Assembly (NCBI GenBank): GCA_963745765.1
Contig: CAVUYQ010000013.1
Location: 1 to 64,000, forward strand
Source: Ww85 sp963745765
Lineage (GTDB): Bacteria > Desulfobacterota > Desulfobulbia > Desulfobulbales > Desulfocapsaceae
Direction: 5' to 3'
DNA length: 64,000 bases
The position numbers were made by a program, and so were the translations under genes. Positions 19,345 through 29,010 of this stretch are shown here, piece by piece; positions within the stretch are counted from its first letter, which is position 1; each line of letters begins with the position of its first letter. The notes beneath the pieces are model-generated. The model worked only from the letters and a program-made list of their open reading frames with translations, had not been told where the DNA came from and searched no databases.

Positions 19345-21042
19345 CTATACCATACCGATGAGTTTCTTAAGCCTTTGCTTCCATGAAGATGAGTGGAAGC
19401 ATTCAAAAAAAGCGGGTCTGACCTTTCTGGAATTTGCAGCATATTCTTTAAAATACTGCTGGACACTTGTTTCTTTCAAACTAATTGTAATCTTCAGTCT
19501 ATCCCCAATGGTAGCATCAGTCTCTTCAATAGCAGGTAAAATACACCATGGATCACCGCCATAGGAAAATAAAATATTTTTCATTGTATCATCAATCCAG
19601 TAGACAGAACCATACAACAAGAGAGCTCCAAATTCTTCAGGCTTATGGAAGCTTATTATCTCTGCCTGTGTGTTGATATTTGTTACCTCAATGGAGGCGA
19701 GGGTAATAATTCCGACTCTAATGCTTGGGTCAATCCTTAGCCAGAATGGGAAACAGCTCACATCTACTTCAAAAGAGATAGTCTGCCATTCTTCACTTCG
19801 AAAATGCTTCCACATGGAATCTTTGGCTGAAAAATTTCCTCCACAATGCCAATAGATCTCTACAAAATTCTCTATTAACGTCGATTCCCCGGCAGCAAAT
19901 TTCTTTTCTCTATTTAAAAATGTTTGCAACACCTTAGCTGAAACCTTAAGTTTAGCACTTTCAAAAATCTCCTCAGTATAGCGAATAAGATAATTACGAT
20001 TCGCTGGCCTCAGTTGTTTTATTGTAACTAAAGCTTTTTCAAACTCACGAGAACAATTCTCCCAATCTGGCCACCGTTGTGCAGTTTTCTGCGCTCCCTC
20101 TTTCAAACGGGCAAGGGTTGCCGGCTCTCTTTTCAATTGCCGTAAATAGTAGACAACGCTATCTCCATCATCCCGATTGGCCACAAAACTGTTCTGGTCA
20201 TGAACAATATACTCATCATGACCGGTTACTTTATAGACTATTGCTGTTCCGCCACAGTGAAACATTTCAAGCGGAGGTCCGAACATGCCTTCGACATAAC
20301 TTAGTTTTACAAGGACATCACAAGAGCGGTATATTGCCGGAGTTTCATGGATAGGAATCCGGGAAAAAACTCTATCCACGCCAGGGTAGTCTGAGATATC
20401 AGTAGATGTCAGCAACCATATTTCATCAACACCGGCCTCTCTGGCCAAGTTTATAGAGGTAGGTACATTTTTATAAGTGACGTCAACGGGGCCCTCAACC
20501 AGAACCCGTAACTTACCTTTTTCGACAGAAGACACAACTGCCCCTGTCCTCGTATATACGTCCTTGCGAATACCATTACGAACCAGAAAAGGAGTATTGT
20601 TATACTTTTCGTAAATATATTCCTTAATCCACTGAGCCTCCGTGATCATTGGCAGAGCAAAAGAGTATGTTTTCTCACAGATATCTTGCCAGACATCGTT
20701 ATCCAGGGCAGCAAAATCAACCGGATCCGCCACACCAAAAAAACGGGTTTCTATAGACTGAACAAAATAAACATAATGGGTTGCATCCAGATCCTTAAGC
20801 AGGAATGGACTTTGCCACCATGTGGCAATGGCGATGTCAAAGTGTTCATTTCCTGCCTGTTCAAGGGTTAACCATTGAAGTTCAGCAGCAGATGAATGCC
20901 AGGCGTATTGCTCGGGAGTTACCGGATTTTGGGTGATAAGCTTGAGATCATGCCCAAGACGTTGTAAGCGGGTAGCATGTTCATAAATAACATATGTCCC
21001 ACCACTTATCTCAGCAGAGCCAAGCAGAAAACCTATTTTCAT
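19345..21042 (-). CDS. Glycosyltransferase (GT-B fold, GT4-like) with extra C-terminal domain
   Basis: The protein has 565 residues. The N-terminus MKIGFLLGSAEISGGTYVIYEHA is the Gly-rich first strand of GT-B enzymes, and the nucleotide-sugar binding region appears in LSYVEGMFGPPLEMFHCGGTAIVY, then GHDEYIVHDQNSFVA. About 190 further residues after residue 370 do not resemble a glycosyltransferase and look like a beta-rich accessory domain. It is the last gene of a - strand series Wzm, Wzt, TylF-like, methyltransferase, GT, so it likely builds the exported glycan. Donor and acceptor are unknown. Confidence 0.85.
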   Translation of the reverse strand: MKIGFLLGSAEISGGTYVIYEHATRLQRLGHDLKLITQNPVTPEQYAWHSSAAELQWLTLEQAGNEHFDIAIATWWQSPFLLKDLDATHYVYFVQSIETRFFGVADPVDFAALDNDVWQDICEKTYSFALPMITEAQWIKEYIYEKYNNTPFLVRNGIRKDVYTRTGAVVSSVEKGKLRVLVEGPVDVTYKNVPTSINLAREAGVDEIWLLTSTDISDYPGVDRVFSRIPIHETPAIYRSCDVLVKLSYVEGMFGPPLEMFHCGGTAIVYKVTGHDEYIVHDQNSFVANRDDGDSVVYYLRQLKREPATLARLKEGAQKTAQRWPDWENCSREFEKALVTIKQLRPANRNYLIRYTEEIFESAKLKVSAKVLQTFLNREKKFAAGESTLIENFVEIYWHCGGNFSAKDSMWKHFRSEEWQTISFEVDVSCFPFWLRIDPSIRVGIITLASIEVTNINTQAEIISFHKPEEFGALLLYGSVYWIDDTMKNILFSYGGDPWCILPAIEETDATIGDRLKITISLKETSVQQYFKEYAANSRKVRPAFFECFHSSSWKQRLKKLIGMV

Positions 21043-21058
21043 AATAATATGGAACGAA

Positions 21059-22201
21059 TTAAGGATGAGAAAAAAAGGCCTTTAGCTTTCGATAGGGGGC
21101 AGCAATAATACTGCCCAGCAGCCAGCGCTTAGAAGATAAAATTTCGTTTAAATGTATCTCCGCAGCAGCCAGACTTTCACGCAGCGTATGGATAGACGCA
21201 TTCTGCTCCCTAACGGCATTCATATCTGTGATAAAAACATTTTCCGGGATTTTATCAGCACATGGTTTAATTTCTTCACCTTTCTTGAAAATAACATTCA
21301 AAACGACCCGGGAAAAGGCAAGAGGGACATCAAGCTCTTTAAGAAGAAAATAATAGCGCAGCAACTCCTCCTCAGGAGAGACTTCAAACCAGCGCAACAT
21401 TTCTTCTTCAAAACCATTTGCAACGAGATATCGACCGTATTCTTTACCCATAGCCAGTTCAAAATCATGATAACTCACCCCTCTGCCCCAGCGCATAATC
21501 GAGGTGTCGAGTTCTTCAAACGCGATACTGTCAGAATGGGTAAAATTAGAACTGAATCCCGCACGGGGAGAACGGTCAGCATAGCGGGCATACAACTCTG
21601 AGGGTAAGAGGTGAAGAAAAGGCAACAAGGATGTATGTAAATCAGTGTAATGCAGCAGATTAGGTGTTTCAGTTACGACGAGCAGCCCATCGGGATGCAG
21701 TAGTTCCCAGCATAATTGGATTGTCTCATGCCGTTCCCGGATAGTTTGATGCTCAAGCACTGCAAAAAGCAATATGATGTCAGCCCCATCAGAATGAGTC
21801 TCCGCCAGTGCGGTAATCAGCTCTTTTGGATTAACGAGATGGAGGGCTACATTTTCAAAGCCCATGACCTCCATTCGCGCCCGGGCACCATCAACTGCCT
21901 GCTTGTCGATATCATAGCCATCGATTTTCTGCACAAAATGAGCAAAGGCAGCAGTACTTGCCCCGGTACCGCATCCTATTTCAACCACTTTTTTACCAGA
22001 CAGGTCGATATGTTTTGCAACCCAGGGAACGACATGTTTCAAAGCACTATTATATCTTCTATAGACATTTGCCTTTATATCTTCTCTTCCCGTCTCAGTA
22101 TCAAGAAAACCTTGATCATAATTCGTGAAGTACGTGGCCAGCAGAGCAGCTTCAATCTGCCTCAGCTGCTCCCGGTCTTTTACAATATACTGTTCATACA
22201 T
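21059..22201 (-). CDS. Class I SAM-dependent methyltransferase
   Basis: From the ATG at 22201 (MYEQYIVKDREQL) it has 380 residues; an in-frame start eight codons earlier is less likely. Motif I VVEIGCGTGASTAAFA, an acidic residue at DGYDID, and the motif II/III region ADIILLFAVLEH define a Rossmann SAM methyltransferase. The C-terminus has a short helical segment (SIHTLRESLAAAEIHLNEIL) often found in proteins encoded with glycan glycosyltransferases. The ATG overlaps the stop of the upstream TylF-like gene (ATGTATGA), indicating coupled translation. The likely role is methylation of the surface glycan. Confidence 0.85.
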   Translation of the reverse strand: MYEQYIVKDREQLRQIEAALLATYFTNYDQGFLDTETGREDIKANVYRRYNSALKHVVPWVAKHIDLSGKKVVEIGCGTGASTAAFAHFVQKIDGYDIDKQAVDGARARMEVMGFENVALHLVNPKELITALAETHSDGADIILLFAVLEHQTIRERHETIQLCWELLHPDGLLVVTETPNLLHYTDLHTSLLPFLHLLPSELYARYADRSPRAGFSSNFTHSDSIAFEELDTSIMRWGRGVSYHDFELAMGKEYGRYLVANGFEEEMLRWFEVSPEEELLRYYFLLKELDVPLAFSRVVLNVIFKKGEEIKPCADKIPENVFITDMNAVREQNASIHTLRESLAAAEIHLNEILSSKRWLLGSIIAAPYRKLKAFFSHP

Positions 22202-23306
22202 CGATCTGCCTCTTATACAGGCCAATCTTGCTGAGGAATACTTTCACTATTCTTTTCAGTTTAAAATCAATAGTGGAACGATAAATATGCAACAACTTGT
22301 CCACTTCATGCTGCCAATGGCCGACATCCTGTTCCAAAGCAATTCGCTGCTGTACAAGAATTTCATTTACCGGCCTGCACCGATCCCTTAAAAACTGTAC
22401 ATGCTCATTTGATAAAAGCAACCTGTCGTCTTTGTTGCCTGGCACCACCAGGCCGGAACCATTTTCCAGGGGCATTGCCTGGTAGTTCACGTCGTGTTCA
22501 GTAAAAAAGGTGTGTAACGCTTTTGATGGCCCAATGGTAGGTTTCAGCAATCCATTATCAAAATCTCTCTCGGCAAACAACTCATGAGAAATAATGACGC
22601 CATCGCGAGAGAGGCGGTTAAAAAGATTATGTAAGATATCCATTGAAGATTCATACAGATCCACATCCATCCAAACCATACATAAAGACCGCTTAAACCC
22701 CCGTAAAGAGGTATCATAGAAGCCCTTCAGGAAGTCAACCTGTTCTATCTTACCGAAGTCCTCAATATTTGCGCGAACTTCTTCTAGTTGGCCACAAAAA
22801 TCACCTTTTTTATAATATGGATCTGTAGTGTTTTCTGGAAGCCCCTCAAAAGAATCGGCAACAATCAGTCTTCTGTTCAGATAACTGCATACCCAACTGA
22901 GACAGCAGGCGGAAAATCCCTTATACGTCCCACATTCAATAACATCGCCCTCCACCCCCCAGCTATCCAGGCAGTATAGATACATGGCATGATAAAAAAG
23001 CTCAAAGGGAGCCGTGCCAATGGCACTGACATCATCCTTATGGGTACTTGTTAAATTCTCTTTTGGGAAGTATCGGTAAATATCATTAAAGATATCATAT
23101 GTCGAAGCAAGGAAGTGGAGATATTTCCGGATGGCCCGGCTCTTGCCATATCCGTCTGTCAACATATACTCTTCAAAACCAAAGTCTGCGGGAACAGCTG
23201 GAGAGGAACAGACATTGACCGAGTCCATTGCCGCGATATGCGGAAACCTCTCTTTGAGAGCAGGATCATTACCGACAAACTGCACTATATCCTTAGGAAA
23301 GATCAT
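22194..23306 (-). CDS. TylF/MycF-type O-methyltransferase domain protein
   Basis: The protein has 370 residues from the ATG at 23306, six bases after AAGGA. The central part has the macrocin O-methyltransferase (TylF/MycF) signature: GVEGDVIECGTYKGFSACCL, ADSFEGLPENTTDPYYKKGD, MVWMDVDLYESSMDIL and DGVIISHELF. These Mg-dependent enzymes methylate sugar hydroxyls, and members are common in O-antigen and S-layer glycan loci. The last ~90 residues form a helical tail. It lies between the Wzt gene and the second methyltransferase in the same orientation. Confidence 0.85.
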   Translation of the reverse strand: MIFPKDIVQFVGNDPALKERFPHIAAMDSVNVCSSPAVPADFGFEEYMLTDGYGKSRAIRKYLHFLASTYDIFNDIYRYFPKENLTSTHKDDVSAIGTAPFELFYHAMYLYCLDSWGVEGDVIECGTYKGFSACCLSWVCSYLNRRLIVADSFEGLPENTTDPYYKKGDFCGQLEEVRANIEDFGKIEQVDFLKGFYDTSLRGFKRSLCMVWMDVDLYESSMDILHNLFNRLSRDGVIISHELFAERDFDNGLLKPTIGPSKALHTFFTEHDVNYQAMPLENGSGLVVPGNKDDRLLLSNEHVQFLRDRCRPVNEILVQQRIALEQDVGHWQHEVDKLLHIYRSTIDFKLKRIVKVFLSKIGLYKRQIDV

Positions 23307-23382
23307 CACAATTCCTTTAAGAAAAAAAAATTAACAATTCTATAAACATACCGATCATCTGACCTGTCAGGCGTGGTGCCGA

Positions 23383-24693
23383 CTATGTCTTTCCTGTCAG
23401 CACTGGAGTGATATCCAGTGATTGTAATTTATTATTAAACATTCCATGGATAGCGCGACCAGGTGTCATGGCTGTCATGAAAACGATATCATGAACCCAA
23501 CACTGTACCACATGACCAAGCGGGACCAGACCCTGTCCTATTCCAACAGTAATGGTATATTTATATGGATATACTTCCGGCCAGTTGAATGCATATTCGA
23601 TGAGATTATATCCAGCTTGAAGACTTATCGCACGATCATCCAGGCAAAGACTATTTTCACCAAAAACTGCATTACCTATCCTGTCTTTAATGTTATAGCC
23701 AAAAATAATTTCATCCATATTTTGGTTGGCATGTACCAGCATACGTATCGAAACGAGATCATCTTTCTGAACAATATTAACCGGTTTCCCTTTACTGGTT
23801 ATGGAAAGATATTTAATAGTGACATCTTCAACTCCGGATTTCTTTTCAGGAGGAACGTTAATCCAGCTGGAAAAATCGTCTTTCGCCTCTCCCACTTCTG
23901 CCAGCACATCGGGTGGAATCACCTCATCATGATCTATATGATCGCCATTCCCACTAAAATGCTCATTATGGAGGATTTTAGTGTACTCGCTTACCGCCTC
24001 AACAGGGTCACCGTTAAAAATCACATGGCCATCCTCTATCAGCAAAACCCGATCACAGAGATTCACCACGGAATGCGTATCATGACTTACCAGCACAATG
24101 GTGCATTCTTCCATCATTTTTTGCATATGGGTCATGCACTTCTGCTGAAAAAAGATATCTCCAACAGAAAGAGCCTCATCAATGATCAATATCTCGGGCT
24201 TCACACTAATAGCAGTGGCAAAGGCCAGCCGGATATACATACCACTTGAATACATCTTTACAGGTCTATCAATGAACTCTCCGATATCTGCAAATTCAGC
24301 TATTTCCCTAAATCGCTCATCGGTTTCCTGCTGCGAAAATCCCTGAATAGCTGTATTCAAGTATACATTTTCCCTCCCTGTAAACTCAGGATTAAAACCT
24401 GCGCCAAGCTCTAATAAGGCTGAAATACGCCCATTCACCTGCACCGTACCTTTTGTCGGTTGCTGTATGCCTGTAATTATTTGTAATAATGAAGATTTAC
24501 CACTTCCATTACGTCCAATTACGCCGAGAGACTCCCCTCGTTTGACCTGAAAATTTACATCAGCAAGGGCACAAAAAGGCGTGTGGTATTTTTTGCCAAA
24601 AGGGTGAAATATCTCGAAAATCCGATGAATTGGTTTTTGATAAAGATAATAGTCTTTTGTTACACTTCTCAGGGATATTGCTATATCAGACAT
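23383..24693 (-). CDS. wzt: O-antigen/polysaccharide ABC exporter ATP-binding subunit (Wzt-like)
   Basis: The protein has 436 residues. Walker A GRNGSGKSS, signature YSSGMYIRLAFA, Walker B ILIIDEALSVGD and switch SHDTHSVV are present in the first 230 residues. The last ~170 residues form a beta-rich domain (VSIRMLVHANQNMDEIIFGY, then GNAVFGENS) matching the carbohydrate-binding Wzt C-terminal domain that reads the terminal cap of the glycan. The cap in such systems is often a methyl group, which fits the two methyltransferase genes downstream. It pairs with the Wzm-like permease 105 bp upstream. Confidence 0.9.
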   Translation of the reverse strand: MSDIAISLRSVTKDYYLYQKPIHRIFEIFHPFGKKYHTPFCALADVNFQVKRGESLGVIGRNGSGKSSLLQIITGIQQPTKGTVQVNGRISALLELGAGFNPEFTGRENVYLNTAIQGFSQQETDERFREIAEFADIGEFIDRPVKMYSSGMYIRLAFATAISVKPEILIIDEALSVGDIFFQQKCMTHMQKMMEECTIVLVSHDTHSVVNLCDRVLLIEDGHVIFNGDPVEAVSEYTKILHNEHFSGNGDHIDHDEVIPPDVLAEVGEAKDDFSSWINVPPEKKSGVEDVTIKYLSITSKGKPVNIVQKDDLVSIRMLVHANQNMDEIIFGYNIKDRIGNAVFGENSLCLDDRAISLQAGYNLIEYAFNWPEVYPYKYTITVGIGQGLVPLGHVVQCWVHDIVFMTAMTPGRAIHGMFNNKLQSLDITPVLTGKT

Positions 24694-24798
24694 ACACTCA
24701 CTTAACGTTAGCCCGACTAAATCGGTAACTTTTTTGTATTGCTCGATTTGAAATTTAGAAAATCTTTTCGAAAATACACAGAAAAAAATTCTAAGATT

Positions 24799-25599
24799 CT
24801 AAAGTACATCCGGAAAACTAGGCTTTAACTTCCTGAATATCAGCGCGCCACTAACCAGGATGACACCTGTGATACCCCAGTAATACAATGTGTAATAAGG
24901 ATGTGCCCAGAAAGGCTGGAAGGTAATAAACGAATCCCGATATCCTTGGATAATATAGTAGACAGGGTTGCACTTCAGGTACCACTGAATGTCTGATGGC
25001 ATCATATTGATATCCCAAAAAATCGGTGTCACCCAAAAACCTACCTGTAAAACAACGGTAACCAGTTGCGCAATATCTCTGAGAAAAACATTCAGAGCTG
25101 AGAGTGCCCATGATATGCCTAGAGACAGGATGAGAAGACAAAAGAGGTAGTACAAAGCCTGAAAATAATAAAAGCTAAAATGCATTTTCTGACTGCCAAG
25201 AAGTACAAGAAGTACCACCAAAAAAACAGAATGTGTCACCAAACTGGATAATATTTTTACAATTGGCAGGATCTGAGGGAAAAAAATAGTCTTTTTTATC
25301 AAATGAGAATTAATAACAATGATATTTGTGGAACCACTTATAATCTCAGAAAAAATAAACCATGGTGCCAGCCCAGCAGTTAACCAGACAACAAACGGCA
25401 CATTATTCAAGGGTTGCGCCTTAAATCCGATACTAAATACAAACCAGAAAATGGTGATCATGACAATCGGATGCACCAGAGTCCACAACAGCCCTAATGA
25501 AGAGCCCACATATTGTGCTCTCACTTCTCGAACAGCCATGGAAAAAATCAATCTACGCTTGGTTAGGAGTAATCGGATAAATAGAACAAGATTAATCAT
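24799..25599 (-). CDS. wzm: Polysaccharide ABC exporter permease (Wzm-like)
   Basis: The 266-residue ABC-2 permease has six membrane segments. It has family features: an amphipathic N-terminus RRLIFSMAVREVRAQYVGSS, LGLLWTLVHPIVM, and LNVFLRDIAQLVTVVLQVG with WVTPIFWD. It heads the - strand gene series for the exported polysaccharide. Its start codon overlaps the stop of a degenerate upstream reading frame, suggesting that the operon once extended further. Confidence 0.9.
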   Translation of the reverse strand: MINLVLFIRLLLTKRRLIFSMAVREVRAQYVGSSLGLLWTLVHPIVMITIFWFVFSIGFKAQPLNNVPFVVWLTAGLAPWFIFSEIISGSTNIIVINSHLIKKTIFFPQILPIVKILSSLVTHSVFLVVLLVLLGSQKMHFSFYYFQALYYLFCLLILSLGISWALSALNVFLRDIAQLVTVVLQVGFWVTPIFWDINMMPSDIQWYLKCNPVYYIIQGYRDSFITFQPFWAHPYYTLYYWGITGVILVSGALIFRKLKPSFPDVL

Positions 25600-25903
25600 A
25601 TAAATAATAAAAAGTCAGTCGACTTAACCCGGATAAACGGGAATAGTCGTGATAGGTACCTTCACGCTCAAGGAACGATGCATGGTCTTCAACAATGCCA
25701 TCTCGCAGATCAGTAGATGAATCATTGTTTAATCTTTTATGTTATTTTCTTTCTTCAAGGACATTACGCGGTGCTTCTTGGGATAAACAGCTGTTTTCCA
25801 ATACCGCCATCGAATCCAGCCCAATTTCATATTCCATGTGATGCTTTTAACTTTTTGCAACACATTCTTCAAGTAGTTATACTGACGCTTCCCTAAAAAT
25901 ATG
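25592..25903 (-). pseudogene. Degenerate 3' gene remnants upstream of wzm
   Basis: Two protein-like tails can be read on the - strand. One ends at 25729 and is open from the edge of the repeat at 25904 (starting YPIFLGKRQYNYLKNVLQKV, then ending KKENNIKD). The other ends at 25592, overlapping the wzm start, and contains LRDGIVEDHASFLEREGTYH, which faintly resembles the C-terminus of an MsbA-like exporter ATPase. Neither has a start codon or an upstream body. The first is cut exactly where the inverted-repeat element begins. These are weak calls based on composition. Confidence 0.3.
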
Positions 25904-26045
25904 GGGTACCTTGGATAATAAGATTATTCATCGGAGATCAAGGATTGCGAGAAAATTTTTCGCAGGCATGTAATTGATATTACGATGATAAAATATTCGC
26001 ACGTAACGCAGAGTTGGGGCAAAAAGACAATTTTTCAAGGTAGCC
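25904..26045. repeat. MITE-like inverted-repeat element, subtype 1 (copy A)
   Basis: The 142-bp element starts GGGTACCTTGG and ends CAAGGTAGCC as imperfect inverted termini. The core (GCAGGCATGTAATTGATATT, then AAAATATTCGCACGTAACGC) matches copies at 38939-39081 and 58882-59023. A frame on the + strand that starts inside it (25985-26197) is not considered a gene. The rest of the 26046-26356 stretch shows no supportable gene. Confidence 0.7.
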
Positions 26046-26356
26046 TTTATGTTGAAACCTGTTACAATCGAAGAAGACGTTATTTGTCAACCCAGTATCA
26101 GCCACCAGCAGACTTTGAGATTAATGCTCTAGAATTGAAACGGAGGATACATATTGCACATCGAGAGCTTTCAGAAAAAAGGATTCTCAGGAGGTGACAA
26201 TCAATTGGTTTCGAAAGGGACAGTATATCAAGAAGATAAATAATTAGTGCATGAGTTGCATTGAAGAGTTAAGGTTTAGACCGTTTACTTGGCCGGTGGG
26301 ACTTTTCGTATGCAGCATCTCTTGATTAATCTTTCCTTGCAGACGGTTTGACGAGC

Positions 26357-27175
26357 ATGAAAATGTCACATCTATGCCTGTTTAACGGGTTGCTTCTCTT
26401 TTTCATGGTAATGTGGCCTGCAGGCACTATCCGAGCGAAGCCTATTGCAGAAGTAGCCGCAGTCTGGGCGGTGCTTGAAGCTGATCAGAAAACCATTGTT
26501 AAATACGCCTGGGTGGAAGACAAACATTGGACAGCCCCTAAAACCCTCCCCCTTGACCAGGGCCTGCATGTCACCCCGGTGATTGTACCGGGTAACGACA
26601 TGTCTATCTGGATAGTCTGGATCGAACAGACTGCGGACGAGAACATTCTCCGGTATGCAACTGTTAGGGGTGACAATTGTTCTACCGGGCGAGTCCTGGA
26701 CCCCGGCAATGAACAGAGCTACGCTCCCACTGTGTTGCGTGATCATGACGGTACTATCTGGATCACCTGGTCACAGGTTGTCAACAGATATGCGGACATT
26801 TTCACCGTGCGATGGAACGGTACTTCATGGGACAGACCAAAACACGTAAATCAAGTCAATGACTCACCTGATATCACCCCCTTAATGGGTAGTGACGAGG
26901 CCGGCAATGTATGGGTGTCCTGGTTTGGTTTTACTGCTGAACACCGATTTGTCCAATATGTTGCAGATTATCGTAATGACCAATGGAGCGTAAGGCCCGA
27001 GGCTCTGACAAGGGCTGAAATGAAGAATTTTGTTGAAAACAGGTCGGCTAACGTCTTAGAATTACCTGAAGACTTTTCAAACCGACTCATGGGAGCTGTA
27101 TTCAATAATTCGGGGAGCCCTATCCAGTCAGTTTCGGACCATTTCAGATTACCTCATAAATCTAGGAGACCTTGA
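26357..27175 (+). CDS. Secreted beta-propeller-like protein of unknown function
   Basis: From the ATG at 26357 it has 272 residues; the frame is open from a TTG nine bases earlier. A signal peptide is clear (hydrophobic LCLFNGLLLFFMVMWPAG, cleavage near IRAKP). The mature part has repeated blocks of about 45-50 residues with a W-x-x-W/T pattern (DMSIWIVWIEQ, GTIWITWSQV, GNVWVSWFGF), as in sialidase/BNR-like propeller blades. Three to four blades are visible, too few for a closed propeller, so it may be truncated or pair with another protein. Its stop overlaps the start of the GDSL hydrolase gene (TGATG). Confidence 0.7.
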   Translation: MKMSHLCLFNGLLLFFMVMWPAGTIRAKPIAEVAAVWAVLEADQKTIVKYAWVEDKHWTAPKTLPLDQGLHVTPVIVPGNDMSIWIVWIEQTADENILRYATVRGDNCSTGRVLDPGNEQSYAPTVLRDHDGTIWITWSQVVNRYADIFTVRWNGTSWDRPKHVNQVNDSPDITPLMGSDEAGNVWVSWFGFTAEHRFVQYVADYRNDQWSVRPEALTRAEMKNFVENRSANVLELPEDFSNRLMGAVFNNSGSPIQSVSDHFRLPHKSRRP

Positions 27176-27879
27176 TGGACAAATCGACGAAAAGCAGTCT
27201 GGGAAAAAATATTGTGCTCTTCTCACTGCTGGTTTTGATACTGACTGCTATTCCTTTGCAGTCTCGGGCCACCAGTACTGTAGTAACTTTCGGGGACAGT
27301 ATTACCTCGGGTTATCCCTACCAGACCAGTGACGGAAACGGCTGTGTCAACTGCGGCGGTTACCAGTGGTTCCTCCAGAACTACTTGAATTGGTCAGGTT
27401 ATGATATGACCGTCTACAACTACGGAGTACGTGGCGAATTTACCTGGGATGGCTTGGTCAGGATTGACTCGGTGATGGCGGCAACGGCAGCGAATTATGT
27501 CCTCATCATGGAAGGAACGAACGATTTGACCTTTTACGTTGATCCCTCTACGGTTGCTTACTATGTCTATTATTTGGCCTGGAAGGTGGTAATGTGGGGT
27601 GGCATACCGATTTTGGCGACCATCACGCCGGACACTCGACAGGGTATTGGATATGACTGGAAGGGTATCGGCATAGCGAATGCCTGGATCAAGTACTTTG
27701 TGGCGGAAAACTCTTACATCTGTGGAAGCGATCAGTACACCGCCATCGAACCTTACTGGGATATCGGTTACAACTATGATGGTCTGCACCCCAACTGGTA
27801 CGGTTACTGGATGATGGGGGCTATGTGGTTCTATGACCTGACCGATTTAAAAAACTGCTCCTACTGGACCAGTCAGTAA
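27175..27879 (+). CDS. Secreted SGNH/GDSL-family hydrolase
   Basis: AGGAG lies six bases before the ATG at 27175. The 234-residue product has an N-terminal signal peptide (KNIVLFSLLVLILTAIPLQ, then SRA). The SGNH blocks are in order: VVTFGDSITSG (catalytic Ser), YNYGVRGE, IMEGTNDLTF and YDGLHPNWYGY (catalytic Asp and His). The predicted role is an extracytoplasmic esterase or lipase, possibly a polysaccharide deacetylase given the neighbouring surface locus. A Cys pair in CVNCGG is unusual for the family. Confidence 0.85.
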   Translation: MDKSTKSSLGKNIVLFSLLVLILTAIPLQSRATSTVVTFGDSITSGYPYQTSDGNGCVNCGGYQWFLQNYLNWSGYDMTVYNYGVRGEFTWDGLVRIDSVMAATAANYVLIMEGTNDLTFYVDPSTVAYYVYYLAWKVVMWGGIPILATITPDTRQGIGYDWKGIGIANAWIKYFVAENSYICGSDQYTAIEPYWDIGYNYDGLHPNWYGYWMMGAMWFYDLTDLKNCSYWTSQ

Positions 27880-28055
27880 AAAAACTGCCGTTGCGGAGGG
27901 ATGGTTCTGGGCTGTTATCAGGCAAACGTTGATTCAAGATGGCTGCCAGGCTGAATCGGCAGTAAATTGCTTGGTGCCGCTTAGTAGGACCGGGTCATAA
28001 TTGTTGCCAGCTTCAGTTGGGCAGCTGCTCATGCATAAAAGCGGCCGAAGTTATT

Positions 28056-28685
28056 TCAAGGCGGTGGGAATGGCGTGCTGCCGGCGTTGAGAAAAGCCTG
28101 GTATTCTTCTTCCGTCAGTATAAGTCTAAACTTTGCTTCCAGCTGTTCCCTGCTTTCCGTCAGAATAGCACGCATAACTTCCGGGTCTGGTGGATATGCA
28201 CCCGAAGAGTCTGAAACCGAATCTTGCATGAATTTCAATTGTTCATGGTAAACCGATTGAACCATGGACTTTTTCTCCGGGGATAACGCGGCTAGCCAAT
28301 TTCTGGATGCTGCAGTTTCTGGCGGAAGAGATGGCAGAGAGGCGATATCGGTTCTCGCGGAAGACCGTGGCGTGTGGGCTTGATCATTTAGGACTTGTTC
28401 GAGTTCGAAAATGCGTTGCTCCAGCTCGTTGATGTGCCGGTCAATTGAGACTGAGGAAATTCGTGGCGCAGGTGCGTCGAGGATGGCCGGGCGATCCGAC
28501 CGGCTGATCACGCTGATTTCCGTTTCCATTTTCTTGAGATAGACTTCCAGGTAATTGAGGCGTGAGGTAAAATTTCTCTGCTGCAGGTATACTGTATCGA
28601 TCTTGTCTGAATAGAACAGGTGAACCAATGCTACAGTGGCGATGATAATCACAAAAGTTTGTCCCAGAAAGAGTTTCCAGTTCAT
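28056..28685 (-). CDS. Membrane-anchored coiled-coil protein of unknown function
   Basis: The 209-residue protein has a single N-terminal membrane anchor (LGQTFVIIIATVALVHLFY). A coiled-coil segment follows (SIDRHINELEQRIFELEQVL), then a Ser/Pro-rich linker and a C-terminal helical domain (LSPEKKSMVQSVYHEQLKFM). No family was recognised. It stands alone between the GDSL gene and a 1.5-kb gene-poor stretch. Confidence 0.6.
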   Translation of the reverse strand: MNWKLFLGQTFVIIIATVALVHLFYSDKIDTVYLQQRNFTSRLNYLEVYLKKMETEISVISRSDRPAILDAPAPRISSVSIDRHINELEQRIFELEQVLNDQAHTPRSSARTDIASLPSLPPETAASRNWLAALSPEKKSMVQSVYHEQLKFMQDSVSDSSGAYPPDPEVMRAILTESREQLEAKFRLILTEEEYQAFLNAGSTPFPPP

Positions 28686-28895
28686 ATCTTACATACCTGT
28701 TTCCCAATGGTTTGGTTGCCTATAGTTGGAATCATCGGAGGAAGCCAGTTTCAGCATCGGGTTCGAACCGTCTGTCTCTGGCAGCATCCTCACTATAGCG
28801 CAGAATCATGAGAAATTCCAGCAATTGAAGAGCAAAACTACCACGGCAGATGCTTCGGTAAAGGCACGTCTGACCACTTCTATTTCTCAATCTTG

Positions 28896-28940
28896 ATGGC
28901 GTCGTAAAAACTTCGATCTACTACGTCGTGGAACTTTTTC
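28896..28940 (+). repeat. Short dispersed repeat, also at 62631-62670 in inverse orientation
   Basis: The stretch ATGGCGTCGTAAAAACTTCG followed by GTCGTGGAA matches the reverse complement of 62631-62670 (ATGGCGTTGTAAAAACTTCG, then GTCGTGGAA) with few differences. It lies in non-coding DNA. Confidence 0.55.
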
Positions 28941-29010
28941 CGGCACTCGGCATACTACCTGTATGCCTTCCCACCTGAAAAACTACCACTCCTTACTTAT
29001 CTGTGTTTTT

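Noticed and set aside
25985..26197. 70-codon frame on the + strand
   Set aside because: It begins inside the repeat element and matches repeat sequence, and the rest has no recognisable protein features.
28745..28805. tRNA-like T-loop (GGTTCGAACC) in the non-coding region
   Set aside because: No acceptor, D or anticodon stems could be paired around it on either strand.
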